From assembly GCF_900176535.1 (NCBI RefSeq), contig NZ_FWXT01000004.1, positions 186,001-250,000 on the forward strand: a stretch of DNA of 64,000 nucleotides. Direction: 5' to 3'. Each line of letters starts with the position of its first letter. Positions within the stretch are counted from its first letter, which is position 1. Made by a program: the position numbers and the translations under genes. The notes under the pieces were generated by a model that was not told the origin of the DNA, did no database searches, and was given only the letters and a program-made list of their open reading frames with translations. Of this stretch, positions 1-8,857 are shown piece by piece. Source of the DNA: Pedobacter africanus (lineage in GTDB: Bacteria; Bacteroidota; Bacteroidia; Sphingobacteriales; Sphingobacteriaceae).

Positions 1-396
1 GTTCAGAATTACATAGATCAATGCGGTTTCGACCCGCTATTGCTGGACCTGATGCGTATCCGCGTTTCACAGATCAATGGGTGCGCCTATTGTCTGGATA
101 TGCATACCAAAGAAGCTTTGCATGCAGGTGAGACTGTACAACGGCTGATCTCTGTTTCGGCCTGGAGGGAAGCACCTTATTACAGTCCGCAGGAGCGCGC
201 CTTACTGGAATTTGCAGAGCTGCTGACCCGAATGGAGGAAGACGCAGAAATTGATCCGGTTCATGAGGAGCTGCTAAAGTATTTTACCAAGGCTGAGATT
301 GCCAATCTTACGGTTGCCATTGCGCAGATCAATTCCTGGAACAGGTTTGTAAAATCTACAGGCATTGTTGCCGGCAGTTATGTAGTTAGAAAGTAG
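1..396 (+). CDS. Carboxymuconolactone decarboxylase / AhpD-like protein, 5' end outside window
   Basis: The reading frame is open to base 1, so the true start lies upstream. The visible part carries the CxxC pair in GCAYCLDMH, the redox and proton-relay motif of the AhpD/CMD family, and the family's all-helical pattern follows. Members act as alkylhydroperoxidases or decarboxylases; proteins with this CxxC are usually assigned to peroxide defence. The gene converges on the NRAMP-like transporter with only 5 bases between the two stop codons. The family call is firm; the substrate cannot be told from sequence. Confidence 0.85.
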   Translation, partial: VQNYIDQCGFDPLLLDLMRIRVSQINGCAYCLDMHTKEALHAGETVQRLISVSAWREAPYYSPQERALLEFAELLTRMEEDAEIDPVHEELLKYFTKAEIANLTVAIAQINSWNRFVKSTGIVAGSYVVRK

Positions 397-401
397 TATG
401 T

Positions 402-1715
402 TCAGTATACAAGGGTTGCTGCTGGTGAAAAGGCTAGCAGTGCAGCGGCAGCACCCATAATTAAAAAAGTTGTCCAGAGTAAAGCTTTTGACAGCCATCC
501 ACTTTTATATTCGCCCATAATCCTGTCGTTGGTAGCAATCTTTATGATGAGAAATAGGAGCGGGACAGCGGCAATTCCATTCATTACTGCGGTATAAATC
601 AGTGCTTTTACAGGATCAATCCCTATAAAATTTAACGTCAGGCCAACTATAGTGGAAATAATGATAATTGTATAAAACCCCCGTGCTTTGCTTATTTTAA
701 AATCCAGACTTGCCTTCCAGTTAAGCGCTTCGGCCACCGCATATGCAGCAGAGCCGGATAATATGGGTACCGCCAGTAGCCCCAATCCAATAATTCCAAC
801 AGAGAATATCAGTTTGGCAAGATATCCTGAATTTGGAAAGGAATGTACCAGAGGTTCCAACGCTCTTGCAGCATCTGCAGCATTTTTAATGTCATGGACC
901 CCATTTTCATGTAAAACAGTTGCTGCTACCAGAAGAATACACCAGGTTGTAAATTCGGAGATGACCATACCAATGGTATTGTCTTTTCGCATTGAATGAA
1001 TCTGAGGCCAGCCGATTGACAGCTTACCATTTTTTATAAGGCCATTTTCGCGTTCTTCTTCAACTTCCTGTGAAGCTTCCCAGAAAAACATATAGGGTGT
1101 TATTGTTGTTCCAAAAACCCCGGTAATGATAAAGAGGAATGCAAAATTGAATTCGATATGCGGAATTACTGTAGCTTTAAGCACTGTGGTCCAGGGCTGG
1201 TCTATAATGAAAACGGTAACGGGGTAAGCAAGTAAGGCTAAGGCAAGCCATTTAAGTAAACGGGAATAAACCCTATAGCTCGTAAATATTTCCAGTAATA
1301 GTATAGTTGTTGTAAACAGCAGGGTAAGGGCTGTAAAGGGCAATGGTACGATGAGCTGCGCTGCAGCTGCCATAGCACCGATATCTGCTCCAATGTTTAT
1401 GGTATTTGCGGCTACTACCAATCCAACTACGAAATGAAGTACCCTAGAACTATAATTCTCTTTTACTACAGCTGCAATTCCTTTACCCGTTACTAAGCCA
1501 ATACGTGCACAAGCTTCCTGCACAGCCGTCATAAATGGAAGCATATACAGAGCGGTCCATAACTGACCATAGCCAAATTGAGCACCTGTTTGTGCGTAGG
1601 TTGCTATTCCAGAAGGGTCGTCATCAGCCGCTCCAGTTGTTAGCCCGGGGCCCAGCAGACTTAACCATTTCCATTTTTCTTTTTTCGCTTTTATAGGTTT
1701 GTTTTGGTCAATCAT
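402..1715 (-). CDS. NRAMP-related divalent metal transporter
   Basis: 437-residue polytopic membrane protein with about 11 hydrophobic segments and the LeuT-type NRAMP layout. The TM1 unwound motif reads DPSG (residues 33-36) rather than DPGN. The TM6 motif reads TPY (206-208) rather than MPH, so the Asn and the Met that select transition metals in classical Mn/Fe NRAMPs are missing. That points to the NRAMP-related branch, which includes Mg2+-permeable members; the ion is an inference. The gene lies 16 bases downstream of the pfkB remnant on the same strand and may once have been co-transcribed with it. Confidence 0.85.
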   Translation of the reverse strand: MIDQNKPIKAKKEKWKWLSLLGPGLTTGAADDDPSGIATYAQTGAQFGYGQLWTALYMLPFMTAVQEACARIGLVTGKGIAAVVKENYSSRVLHFVVGLVVAANTINIGADIGAMAAAAQLIVPLPFTALTLLFTTTILLLEIFTSYRVYSRLLKWLALALLAYPVTVFIIDQPWTTVLKATVIPHIEFNFAFLFIITGVFGTTITPYMFFWEASQEVEEERENGLIKNGKLSIGWPQIHSMRKDNTIGMVISEFTTWCILLVAATVLHENGVHDIKNAADAARALEPLVHSFPNSGYLAKLIFSVGIIGLGLLAVPILSGSAAYAVAEALNWKASLDFKISKARGFYTIIIISTIVGLTLNFIGIDPVKALIYTAVMNGIAAVPLLFLIIKIATNDRIMGEYKSGWLSKALLWTTFLIMGAAAALLAFSPAATLVY

Positions 1716-1731
1716 CTCATTAACTTAAATT

Positions 1732-2421
1732 TCAAAAGCCAGCTGTTGAAGTCAAAGCTGCATTAATAATCTGATATAATTTTTGTACATCTTTTAGATG
1801 GCATAGTTCCGTGCCAGGGTTCATCGTCGCAGCAGTTCCACAAGCAACCCCATATCGGGCTGCTTCAATCAGGCTCCTGGAATTAAAAAGGCTATAAATA
1901 ATTCCTGCCAGCATGCTGTCGCCTGCCCCTACAGTACTTTCTGTTTTTACTGCAGGAACTTCAACCTTCATGCACATAGCGGATGTAATGAGGAGAGCCC
2001 CACCAGCACCCAAAGAAGTAACAATGACTTCACATTTGTACTTGTTCATCACTTCTTTGGCAGCTGCTTCAGCATCGTCAGCTGTCAGGTTCTGTTTCCC
2101 TGCCAGGCTAGCCAATTCCTTTAAATTTGGCTTAATCAGATAAACGCCCGCTTTCAAAGCCTCTTTTAGCGCTTCGCCCGAAGTGTCAACTATAAGCCTG
2201 GCATTTTTAGCCCTGCTAATTTCAGCTATTTTTTTAAATATACCGGATGGTACACCTGGTGGTAAACTACCACTAACTACAATATAGGCCGATTCTTGCT
2301 GTTGTTCTAAAATTTTTAGACATTTCTTATATTCACTGCCGCTAACCATTGCCCCCGGCATGCCAAACCGGTACTGGTTATTGGTTGCAGTTTCTTTTAT
2401 GGTAAGGTTCTCACGGGTATA
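1732..2421 (-). pseudogene. pfkB: PfkB-family phosphofructokinase, 5'-truncated remnant
   Basis: The first ATG in frame is at 2361, but recognisable PfkB sequence continues upstream of it to about 2418 (TRENLTIKETATNNQYRFGM) before the frame stops making sense and meets a stop at 2458-2460. About 230 residues remain of a family normally near 310. The C-terminal ATP site and catalytic GAGDS motif are kept (TVGAGDS), as is the SGSLPPG segment. The N-terminal lid and much of the sugar-phosphate pocket are gone. The break coincides with the start of a truncated ATPase on the other strand. Catalysis as phosphofructokinase is unlikely. Confidence 0.8.
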
Positions 2422-2429
2422 CCGAGGCT

Positions 2430-3347
2430 GGGTTAAGACAAAGTGTAACAGATACTTCTATTTTTACAAGAATGTTTCCCGAAGCCAAGCTCAGGATAAT
2501 TAATGCCTTAAAGGCAAATAACGAAATTGTTGCCATGACTGGTGATGGCGTTAACGACGGCCCCGCCCTGAAAGCTGCCCATATAGGTATTGCAATGGGA
2601 AAAAAGGGAACTGAGATTGCAAAGCAGGCCGCTTCGCTGATACTGGTAGATGACGATCTGGAAAAAATGGTTACTGCCGTGGCCATGGGAAGAAGGATCT
2701 ATGCCAATCTGAAAAAGGCTATTCAGTACATCATATCGATCCATATACCAATCATTCTTACCGTATTTATTCCTTTGGCATTAGGGTGGGTATACCCTAA
2801 TATATTTTCGCTGGTGCATATCATATTCCTTGAACTGATTATGGGACCCACCTGTTCAATTATCTATGAAAATGAGCCTATTGAGAACAATACAATGCTG
2901 CAAAGGCCCAGACCATTCAGCAGCACTTTTTTTAACTGGAAGGAACTGCTTACCAGTATTGTACAGGGGGTAGCCATTGCTATTGCGGCGCTGCTTGTTT
3001 ACAGGTATGCAGTTTACTTTAATTATAGTGAAGCCATAACCAGAACAATGGTTTTTACGGTACTGATTACAGCAAATGTATTTTTAACGCTGGTAAACCG
3101 CTCGTTTTATTACAGCATTTTTACCACACTGAAATATAAGAACAACCTGGTTTCGGGGGTTATAGCCCTAACCATTGTGATTACAGGTTTGCTAATCTAT
3201 AACGGCTGGTTATCCGCTTTCTTTGATTTTAATCCGCTAACGTTAAGCCAGCTTGGTGTTGGCGTAGCTGCTGGATTTTTAGGCGTAATCTGGTATGAAC
3301 TGGTCAAGTGGAGCAAGAGGAACACTAGCGGGCAAATCAAGGCCTGA
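2430..3347 (+). pseudogene. P-type cation (Ca2+-type) ATPase, 3' remnant
   Basis: Only the last third of a P-type ATPase is present. The hinge MTGDGVNDGPALKAA and the C-terminal membrane bundle (about six helices) are intact. The actuator domain, the DKTGT phosphorylation site and most of the nucleotide domain are absent. Homology can be followed upstream of the ATG at 2472 through TSIFTRMFPEAK to about 2430, showing that the ATG is internal to a broken gene. About 300 residues remain of roughly 830-900 in the family. The protein cannot pump ions. It shares its breakpoint with the divergent pfkB remnant. Confidence 0.8.
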
Positions 3348-3631
3348 TCAGGGTATGCTTCGGGCCTGATTGGGAAAAGGTACCCCTTACCCCGTAAAGC
3401 TACCCAGCAAGCCTGGAGATGGTCTTGATTTTGTAGATAGTTGTTCAAAAAATGTCTATCTGATAATAGTTTTTGGCTTCGCTGATTTGATTCGGGATAG
3501 ATCGAGGTTCTTAAGTGTATAATATGTCCTATGAAATTAAAGCTTAGTTGAGGTATTTGTATTGGGGGAATGTCAGCGTGAAAAATGATAAATATCATCT
3601 TTTTTGCTTTTTGCATTAGCTACTTTTGATC
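3348..3631. other. Gene-free stretch with a weak hairpin
   Basis: No convincing coding sequence is seen. The minus-strand frame across it (down to 3197) has no recognisable domain and overlaps the ATPase remnant. The dyad ATGATA-AA-TATCAT at 3585-3598 followed by a T-rich run could be a weak terminator for the + strand. A perfect -7 box TACTTTTG lies at 3621-3628. Confidence 0.35.
3621..3628 (+). promoter_or_regulatory. Bacteroidota -7 box TACTTTTG
   Basis: Matches TAnnTTTG and ends 3 bases before the ATG at 3632. If it is used, the mRNA would be leaderless or nearly so. No good -33 TTTG is seen at the usual spacing, so confidence is limited. Confidence 0.35.
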
Positions 3632-4366
3632 ATGCTAAGACATTTGGGTATCAAACGGACTTATAGACATAATGTGAAGCTGGCCTCTTTACTATGTGTA
3701 ACAGCTGGCTTTGTAAATGCGGCCGGATTTTTGGGTTTTTCTGTTTTGACCACAAATGTAACTGGGCATGCAGCTTTATTTGCTGAACGCGTGGCGATGG
3801 GAGACTGGATGACGGCCCGGGTGGTAGCGCTTTGGATGTTGTTGTTTCTTATGGGGGCGCTTGTTTCGAGTTTAATGGTGTCTATGATTGGACGTGACCA
3901 GCGGTTTTCTTATGTAATCCCGATTTTATTGGAGGCGCTGGTTTTGTTTTTGGTGGGTTTGCTGGGATTCCGCTATAACGGCAGTTTGGTTTCCAGGGAA
4001 TTTTTTGCCGGTAGCCTGTTATTTGTAATGGGGCTGCAGAATGCGCTGGTATCTATGATTTCTGGTTCAGTAGTACGTACTACTCATCTTATCGGAACCT
4101 TTACTGACCTCGGTATTGAACTAGGACAGGTACTTCGTGGCAAGGAAGGTTTAAACACCGCATTACGTTCCAGGCTTAAGCTTCGTTTAGTGATCATTTT
4201 CTTTTTCCTTTTTGGAGCGCTGCTTGGTGCTTATCTGTTTCGTGAGTTTCGATTTCATGCTTTTTTATTACCGGTCGCAGTGTTACTGTATGCTTTACTT
4301 TATGATGTTTTCAGGATCAATGTGAAATTGCTGATCAGGCGCTGGCGGTTTCCGTTAAAGGTTTAA
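3632..4366 (+). CDS. YoaK/DUF1275 family membrane protein
   Basis: About 244 residues with six predicted membrane helices. The family hallmarks are clear: an N-terminal basic MLRH segment, then GFVNAAGF with VLTTNVTGH, and later MGLQNALVS with THLIGTFTDLG. The in-frame TTG at 3626 was passed over for the ATG at 3632, which gives the MLRH beginning that suits the family. The function of the family is not settled; it is usually described as a small-molecule transporter. The gene sits between ATPase relics, so its neighbours do not help assign a role. Confidence 0.85.
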   Translation: MLRHLGIKRTYRHNVKLASLLCVTAGFVNAAGFLGFSVLTTNVTGHAALFAERVAMGDWMTARVVALWMLLFLMGALVSSLMVSMIGRDQRFSYVIPILLEALVLFLVGLLGFRYNGSLVSREFFAGSLLFVMGLQNALVSMISGSVVRTTHLIGTFTDLGIELGQVLRGKEGLNTALRSRLKLRLVIIFFFLFGALLGAYLFREFRFHAFLLPVAVLLYALLYDVFRINVKLLIRRWRFPLKV

Positions 4367-4375
4367 GATGTTTGA

Positions 4376-4477
4376 TTTGCTGCGGATATAATGGTAGGCC
4401 TGGCCTCTTCATTGGTATTCCTTGTAGTTGAATTCAAAAAGGTGATCAACAGGAAGAAAGCATTGCAGGTAGTATGA
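4376..4477 (+). pseudogene. Possible C-terminal relic of a P-type ATPase
   Basis: A 33-codon open stretch reads as one hydrophobic helix followed by VVEFKKVINRKK. This resembles the last transmembrane helix and basic tail of P-type cation ATPases, and the corresponding end of the 2430-3347 remnant (YELVKWSKR). It has no own domain and directly precedes the ppsA promoter. It may be the last trace of a second ATPase gene. This rests on pattern resemblance only. Confidence 0.35.
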
Positions 4478-4553
4478 TGTTCGTCATTTGAAACGCTGAT
4501 AAACGTCACTGCCAGGGCTGATAGACATCATGTTGTATAAAGAACTGAAAACA

Positions 4554-4561
4554 TAGATTTG
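4554..4561 (+). promoter_or_regulatory. -7 promoter box TAGATTTG upstream of ppsA
   Basis: Perfect match to TAnnTTTG, 18 bases before the ATG at 4580. It overlaps the in-frame TTG at 4559, which argues against that TTG as the start. Confidence 0.5.
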
Positions 4562-4579
4562 GTAAAGTATTATAACGCC

Positions 4580-6940
4580 ATGGAAAAGTACATAAGGAAG
4601 TTTAGTGAAATTACGATGGCCGATCTTGCACAGGTTGGCGGCAAAAACGCATCTCTTGGCGAAATGTTTACCAAGCTGACACCTAAAGGCATTCTGGTGC
4701 CAAAAGGCTTTGCCATTACTGTAAAGGCTTTTCAGGATTTCATTGCCTACAACAACCTCGAACATAGGGTAGGTGTGCTGATGAAAGACCTGGACAAGAA
4801 CAGCTACCATAACCTGGAGGCAGTAGGGAAACATGCAAGAATGCTGATGATGTCCGGACGTATCCCTGCCGACCTTAGTCTGGAGATTACCACAGCATAT
4901 GAAAATATGTTTGACGATGGAATGGAGGAGGTAGCTGTGCGCAGTAGTGCAACTGCAGAAGACCTGCCTGATGCAAGTTTTGCCGGACAGCATGATTCAT
5001 TTCTGAATGTCAAAGGGAGTGCTGCATTGCTGTATGCAGTGAGGAAGTGTTTCGCCTCGCTTTACACCGATCGGGCAATTAAATACAGAGAAGACAAGGG
5101 CTTTGAACACGATAAGGTATTTCTTTCTGTAGGTGTTCAGGAAATGGTCCGTTCGGATGTTGGATGCGCCGGGGTTGGCTTTACATTGGAACCGGAATCG
5201 GGTTTCCGGGATGTGATCCATATTGCCGGCGTATGGGGCTTGGGCGAGAATATTGTAAAGGGAGTGGTAACACCCGATGAATTTCTGGTTTTTAAGCCAG
5301 CGTTAGATAATGGTTTTAAATCCATAATCCAAAAGAACCTGGGCAGCAAAAGCAAAATGATGGTTTACGCCGCGCTTGATGATGAGGTAAACGAAGTAGT
5401 TAACCAGGATACACCCGAAGAACTGCGTAACCGTTTTGTCCTTGAGGATGTGGAAATAGAAAAATTAGCCAGATGGGCACTCGTTATCGAACGACATTAT
5501 GGAAAGCCTATGGATTTTGAATGGGCAAAAGATGGTATAGGCCACCAGTTGTATATCATTCAGGCCCGGCCGGAAACCATCCATAGCAGGATTGAGGTGC
5601 CTCAGCTGATCAGCTACAAATTGAATGAGAAAGGGATAGAGCTGAGCAGAGGTGAAGCCATAGGTAGTAAAATTGCCAGTGGCCGTGCCAGGTTGCTTTC
5701 TTCTCCATTAGAAGCGGGCAAATTAAAACCCGGAGAGATTCTGGTTACGGATACCACGAGCCCGGACTGGGACCCCATATTAAAAAGGGTGGCGGGGGTC
5801 ATAACCAATAAAGGGGGTAGGACCAGCCATGCGGCTATTATTGCCAGAGAGCTTGGTGCTGTCGCTATTGTTGGGACAGGAAATGCTACCGAACGCATTA
5901 CAGATGGTGAAATGATTACGTTAGACTGTTCACAGGGTAAAACCGGATATGTACTGCAGGATGAATTGGAATGGAGTAAAACAATTACTGATCTTAATGG
6001 CTTTGAACTGCCAGATTCGCCCAAAGCACAGCTCATTTTAGCTGATCCTGAAAAAGCCTTTGCGCTTTCTTTTTATCCCAGCCATGGCGTTGGTCTGCTA
6101 AGATTGGAATTTCTGATCAGCAATTGGATTCAGATACATCCCATGGCGCTTGTAAATCCGGAAGGAGTTAGCAAAGAGGCTGATAAATTGAAAATTGCAG
6201 CATTGACCCGAAATTATACTGATAAAACCAGTTATTTTGTAGACAAACTTTCGCAGGGCGTTGCCATGATTGCAGCAGCTTTTTATCCAAAAGAGGTGAT
6301 TGTGAGGATGAGTGATTTCAAGTCTAACGAATATGCAGGGCTCATTGCCGGGCAGGACTTTGAGCCGCGGGAGGAAAATCCAATGATAGGTTTCAGAGGT
6401 GCTTCCCGGTATTATCATGAACGTTATAAAGCAGGTTTTGAACTCGAATGCAGGGCAATGAAAGTGGTAAGGGATGAAATGGGCTTTACAAATGTTAAGC
6501 TCATGATCCCGTTTTGCCGTACCGTAGAGGAGGGGGAAAAAGTAATTCAACTGATGGAGGAGTTTGGCCTTAAGCGTGGAGAGCGTGCACTTCAAATCCT
6601 GGTAATGGCCGAGATACCAAGCAACGTATTGCTGGCCGAAAGTTTTGCAAAGCTGTTTGATGGTTTCTCTATAGGATCCAACGACCTTACCCAGCTTACC
6701 TTGGGTATTGACAGGGATTCGGCACTTATAGCCAATCTTTTTGACGAGCAGAATGCCGCCAGCAAACAGTTGATTGTACAGATGATCCAAAAAGCCAATG
6801 CTTTGGGAAAGAAAGTAGGTTTGTGTGGTCAGGCCCCCAGCGATTCAGCTTCCTTTACCCGTTTGCTGGTAAATACCGGGATAGACAGCATCTCGTTTAA
6901 CCCTGATGCCTTAATAAAAGGGATAACAAATCTCAGGTAG
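4580..6940 (+). CDS. ppsA: Phosphoenolpyruvate synthase
   Basis: 786 residues. An N-terminal PEP-synthase/PPDK ATP-grasp domain (about 1-335, with GGKNASLGEM and VRSSATAEDLPDASFAGQ) is followed by the swivelling phosphohistidine domain (GGRTSHAAIIARELG, catalytic His) and a C-terminal PEP-utiliser TIM barrel with GSNDLTQLTLGIDRDS and the active-site Cys in GLCGQAPSD. It converts pyruvate, ATP and water to PEP, AMP and phosphate for gluconeogenesis. The length is normal. ATG 4580 (MEKYIRKF) is preferred over TTG 4559. The nearby pfkB remnant works in the opposite, glycolytic direction. Confidence 0.93.
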   Translation: MEKYIRKFSEITMADLAQVGGKNASLGEMFTKLTPKGILVPKGFAITVKAFQDFIAYNNLEHRVGVLMKDLDKNSYHNLEAVGKHARMLMMSGRIPADLSLEITTAYENMFDDGMEEVAVRSSATAEDLPDASFAGQHDSFLNVKGSAALLYAVRKCFASLYTDRAIKYREDKGFEHDKVFLSVGVQEMVRSDVGCAGVGFTLEPESGFRDVIHIAGVWGLGENIVKGVVTPDEFLVFKPALDNGFKSIIQKNLGSKSKMMVYAALDDEVNEVVNQDTPEELRNRFVLEDVEIEKLARWALVIERHYGKPMDFEWAKDGIGHQLYIIQARPETIHSRIEVPQLISYKLNEKGIELSRGEAIGSKIASGRARLLSSPLEAGKLKPGEILVTDTTSPDWDPILKRVAGVITNKGGRTSHAAIIARELGAVAIVGTGNATERITDGEMITLDCSQGKTGYVLQDELEWSKTITDLNGFELPDSPKAQLILADPEKAFALSFYPSHGVGLLRLEFLISNWIQIHPMALVNPEGVSKEADKLKIAALTRNYTDKTSYFVDKLSQGVAMIAAAFYPKEVIVRMSDFKSNEYAGLIAGQDFEPREENPMIGFRGASRYYHERYKAGFELECRAMKVVRDEMGFTNVKLMIPFCRTVEEGEKVIQLMEEFGLKRGERALQILVMAEIPSNVLLAESFAKLFDGFSIGSNDLTQLTLGIDRDSALIANLFDEQNAASKQLIVQMIQKANALGKKVGLCGQAPSDSASFTRLLVNTGIDSISFNPDALIKGITNLR

Positions 6941-6948
6941 GAATTCCA

Positions 6949-7734
6949 TCAAATGAAGATCTCTCCTTTCAGATATAGCACGGCCTTGCCTGCTATTTCT
7001 ACCCGGTTATTTAATACACGGCAATGCAATTCCCCTCCGCGTTCAGATAGCTGAAAAGCACTTAACCCGGTTTTATTTAATTCATTAGCCCAGTAAGGTG
7101 CAAGCGTAGTATGTGCAGAGCCTGTAACAGGATCTTCATTTACACCAACGGCGGGGCCAAAAAAGCGGGATACAAAATCGTGGTTTTTGCCCTTTGCCGT
7201 TACAATAATTCCCCTTGCTTTCAATCCCGAGATCAATGATAAATCGGGCTTCATGGTTTCAATGTCCCCCTGTTCCCCGAATACCAGCATATAATCGGTT
7301 TTGCCTTTGAAAGCTGCAACCGGCTTTTTGTCTGTGGCTGCTAAAAGTTCATCGGTCATTTCTACTGCTGTAAACTCATCTGCTGGAAAATTCAATACAA
7401 ATTTGTCCTGTTGAACGGCTACAGGTAAGCTGCCACTGCGCGGGGAATAGAAATTGATGGCTTCTTGCCGATAATTTTCGAAATGACGCAGCACATAAGC
7501 TGTGGCAAGCGTTGCGTGTCCGCAAAGGTCAACTTCTGCTGTTGGCGTGAACCAGCGTATCTCAAAACCATCACCTTTGGGTACATAAAAAGCTGTTTCA
7601 GACAAATTATTTTCTGCTGCTACCTTCAGCAGTGTTTCATCTGTAAGCCATTCTGTCAATGGGCATACTGCTGCAGGATTTCCTCTGAATATGCTATCTG
7701 TAAAGGCATCAACCTGATAGATGGAAAGTTTCAT
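6949..7734 (-). CDS. PhzF family isomerase/epimerase
   Basis: 261 residues with the two-lobed diaminopimelate-epimerase-like fold of PhzF proteins. Visible family motifs are the start YQVDAFT, FRGNPAAVC, the catalytic Glu in NNLSETAFY, DLCGHATLA and the second-lobe EDPVTGSAH. PhzF itself isomerises dihydro-3-hydroxyanthranilate in phenazine synthesis. No other phenazine genes are present, so this is one of the many stand-alone members with unknown substrate. It converges on ppsA with 8 bases between them. Confidence 0.88.
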   Translation of the reverse strand: MKLSIYQVDAFTDSIFRGNPAAVCPLTEWLTDETLLKVAAENNLSETAFYVPKGDGFEIRWFTPTAEVDLCGHATLATAYVLRHFENYRQEAINFYSPRSGSLPVAVQQDKFVLNFPADEFTAVEMTDELLAATDKKPVAAFKGKTDYMLVFGEQGDIETMKPDLSLISGLKARGIIVTAKGKNHDFVSRFFGPAVGVNEDPVTGSAHTTLAPYWANELNKTGLSAFQLSERGGELHCRVLNNRVEIAGKAVLYLKGEIFI

Positions 7735-7763
7735 ATGCTTGCTCTTTTGTGTAAAGTTAAAAA

Positions 7764-7777
7764 TTAACCTTGGTTAA
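7764..7777. promoter_or_regulatory. Perfect 14-bp palindrome TTAACC-TT-GGTTAA
   Basis: It lies between the divergent PhzF and acyltransferase genes, just upstream of a near -7 box (TAACTTTA) on the minus strand. It could be an operator for the PhzF gene. No adjacent regulator is obvious. Confidence 0.3.
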
Positions 7778-7896
7778 CCTGTGTGTTACAAATGTTTATT
7801 ACATTCGCGCTCATATCTAAATCTCTCTGTAACAATGAACAAAAATCAAATAGGGGTAAACCCAATTCTGGTTGTCATAAGCTAAACACGTTTTTT

Positions 7897-8769
7897 ATGA
7901 TCAGAAAAAGTCACCTCCAGAATTTATGCTATGCTGTGGTTTATCCCCCGGTCTATCTCCTCAGCATGTTGCCTTATTTTATCTCTAATCTGCTCATTGG
8001 ACGCATGATGTTCTTTCTGACCTATTATGTGTTCCGCTACCGATATCCTGTTGTACTTCAGAACATTTCAAGATCACTGCCGCAAAAAGATTATAAAGAG
8101 GTTAAACAACTGGCCAAGGAATATTACCTGCATCTGGCAGCTATGATTGTAGAAGTAGTCAGGTCTTTTTCCGTCAGAAGCGGGCAGCAGATGAAGCGTG
8201 TCAGCTTTTCAAATTCGGCTTTTTTAGACGACTATTATGCACAGAAAAGAAATGTTATTGCCGTGTTGGGGCACTATGGCAATTGGGAATGTTTGAATAT
8301 ACTTCCGATGCATCTGTCCTTTCAGGTCAATGCCATATATAAGCCTTTGTCCAATCCGGTTATGGGTAAGCTTGTACAAAGGATCAGGACGCGTTTTGGT
8401 GTTCGTTTAATCCCCGTACAATATGCATTAAGACAACTTTTAAAACCCCAGCAAAAACCCCAGTTCTCTTTGTTTATTGCTGATCAGTTTCCGGGGAAAA
8501 ATGCAAAATGTGAACTGAAATTCTTAAATCAGGATACGCTGATGTTTAATGGTGCAGAAAAGCTGGCGGTAGCAACCGATGCTGTAGTGGTATATATAGA
8601 CATGAAGCCTAGGGGGAACAACTGCTGGAGCGTAGAATTTTCACTCATTACCGATGCCGCAAAGCAAACCCGGGACCATGAAATTACAGCAGCTTTTTCC
8701 CGCAAACTGGAACAAAGCATTTCATCCGGTCCGGCCTATTGGTTATGGTCGCACCGGCGCTGGAAGTAA
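7897..8769 (+). CDS. LpxL/HtrB-type acyltransferase
   Basis: 290 residues from the ATG at 7897; the open frame extends upstream to 7783, but those 38 residues are not family-like. A hydrophobic N-terminal segment precedes the catalytic HX4E motif HYGNWE, then FIADQFPGKN and the C-terminal WLWSHRRWK that is typical of lipid A late acyltransferases. The protein should add an acyl chain to lipid A or an aminolipid at the inner membrane. It stands alone between PhzF and a histidine kinase. Confidence 0.88.
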   Translation: MIRKSHLQNLCYAVVYPPVYLLSMLPYFISNLLIGRMMFFLTYYVFRYRYPVVLQNISRSLPQKDYKEVKQLAKEYYLHLAAMIVEVVRSFSVRSGQQMKRVSFSNSAFLDDYYAQKRNVIAVLGHYGNWECLNILPMHLSFQVNAIYKPLSNPVMGKLVQRIRTRFGVRLIPVQYALRQLLKPQQKPQFSLFIADQFPGKNAKCELKFLNQDTLMFNGAEKLAVATDAVVVYIDMKPRGNNCWSVEFSLITDAAKQTRDHEITAAFSRKLEQSISSGPAYWLWSHRRWK

Positions 8770-8857
8770 GTTTATTAAATCAATAAAGCTTATTGTGTGT
8801 TTTTAGTTTTAATAATACTACATTTCGTTAAACAAGAAGCGAAATTTAGGAACACGA

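Noticed and set aside
3197..3616. 139-codon minus-strand open frame after the ATPase remnant
   Set aside because: It overlaps the ATPase coding sequence, has no recognisable domain or plausible composition, and no promoter.
6098..6790. 230-codon minus-strand frame inside ppsA
   Set aside because: Antisense shadow of a strongly conserved enzyme; the translation has no domain features.
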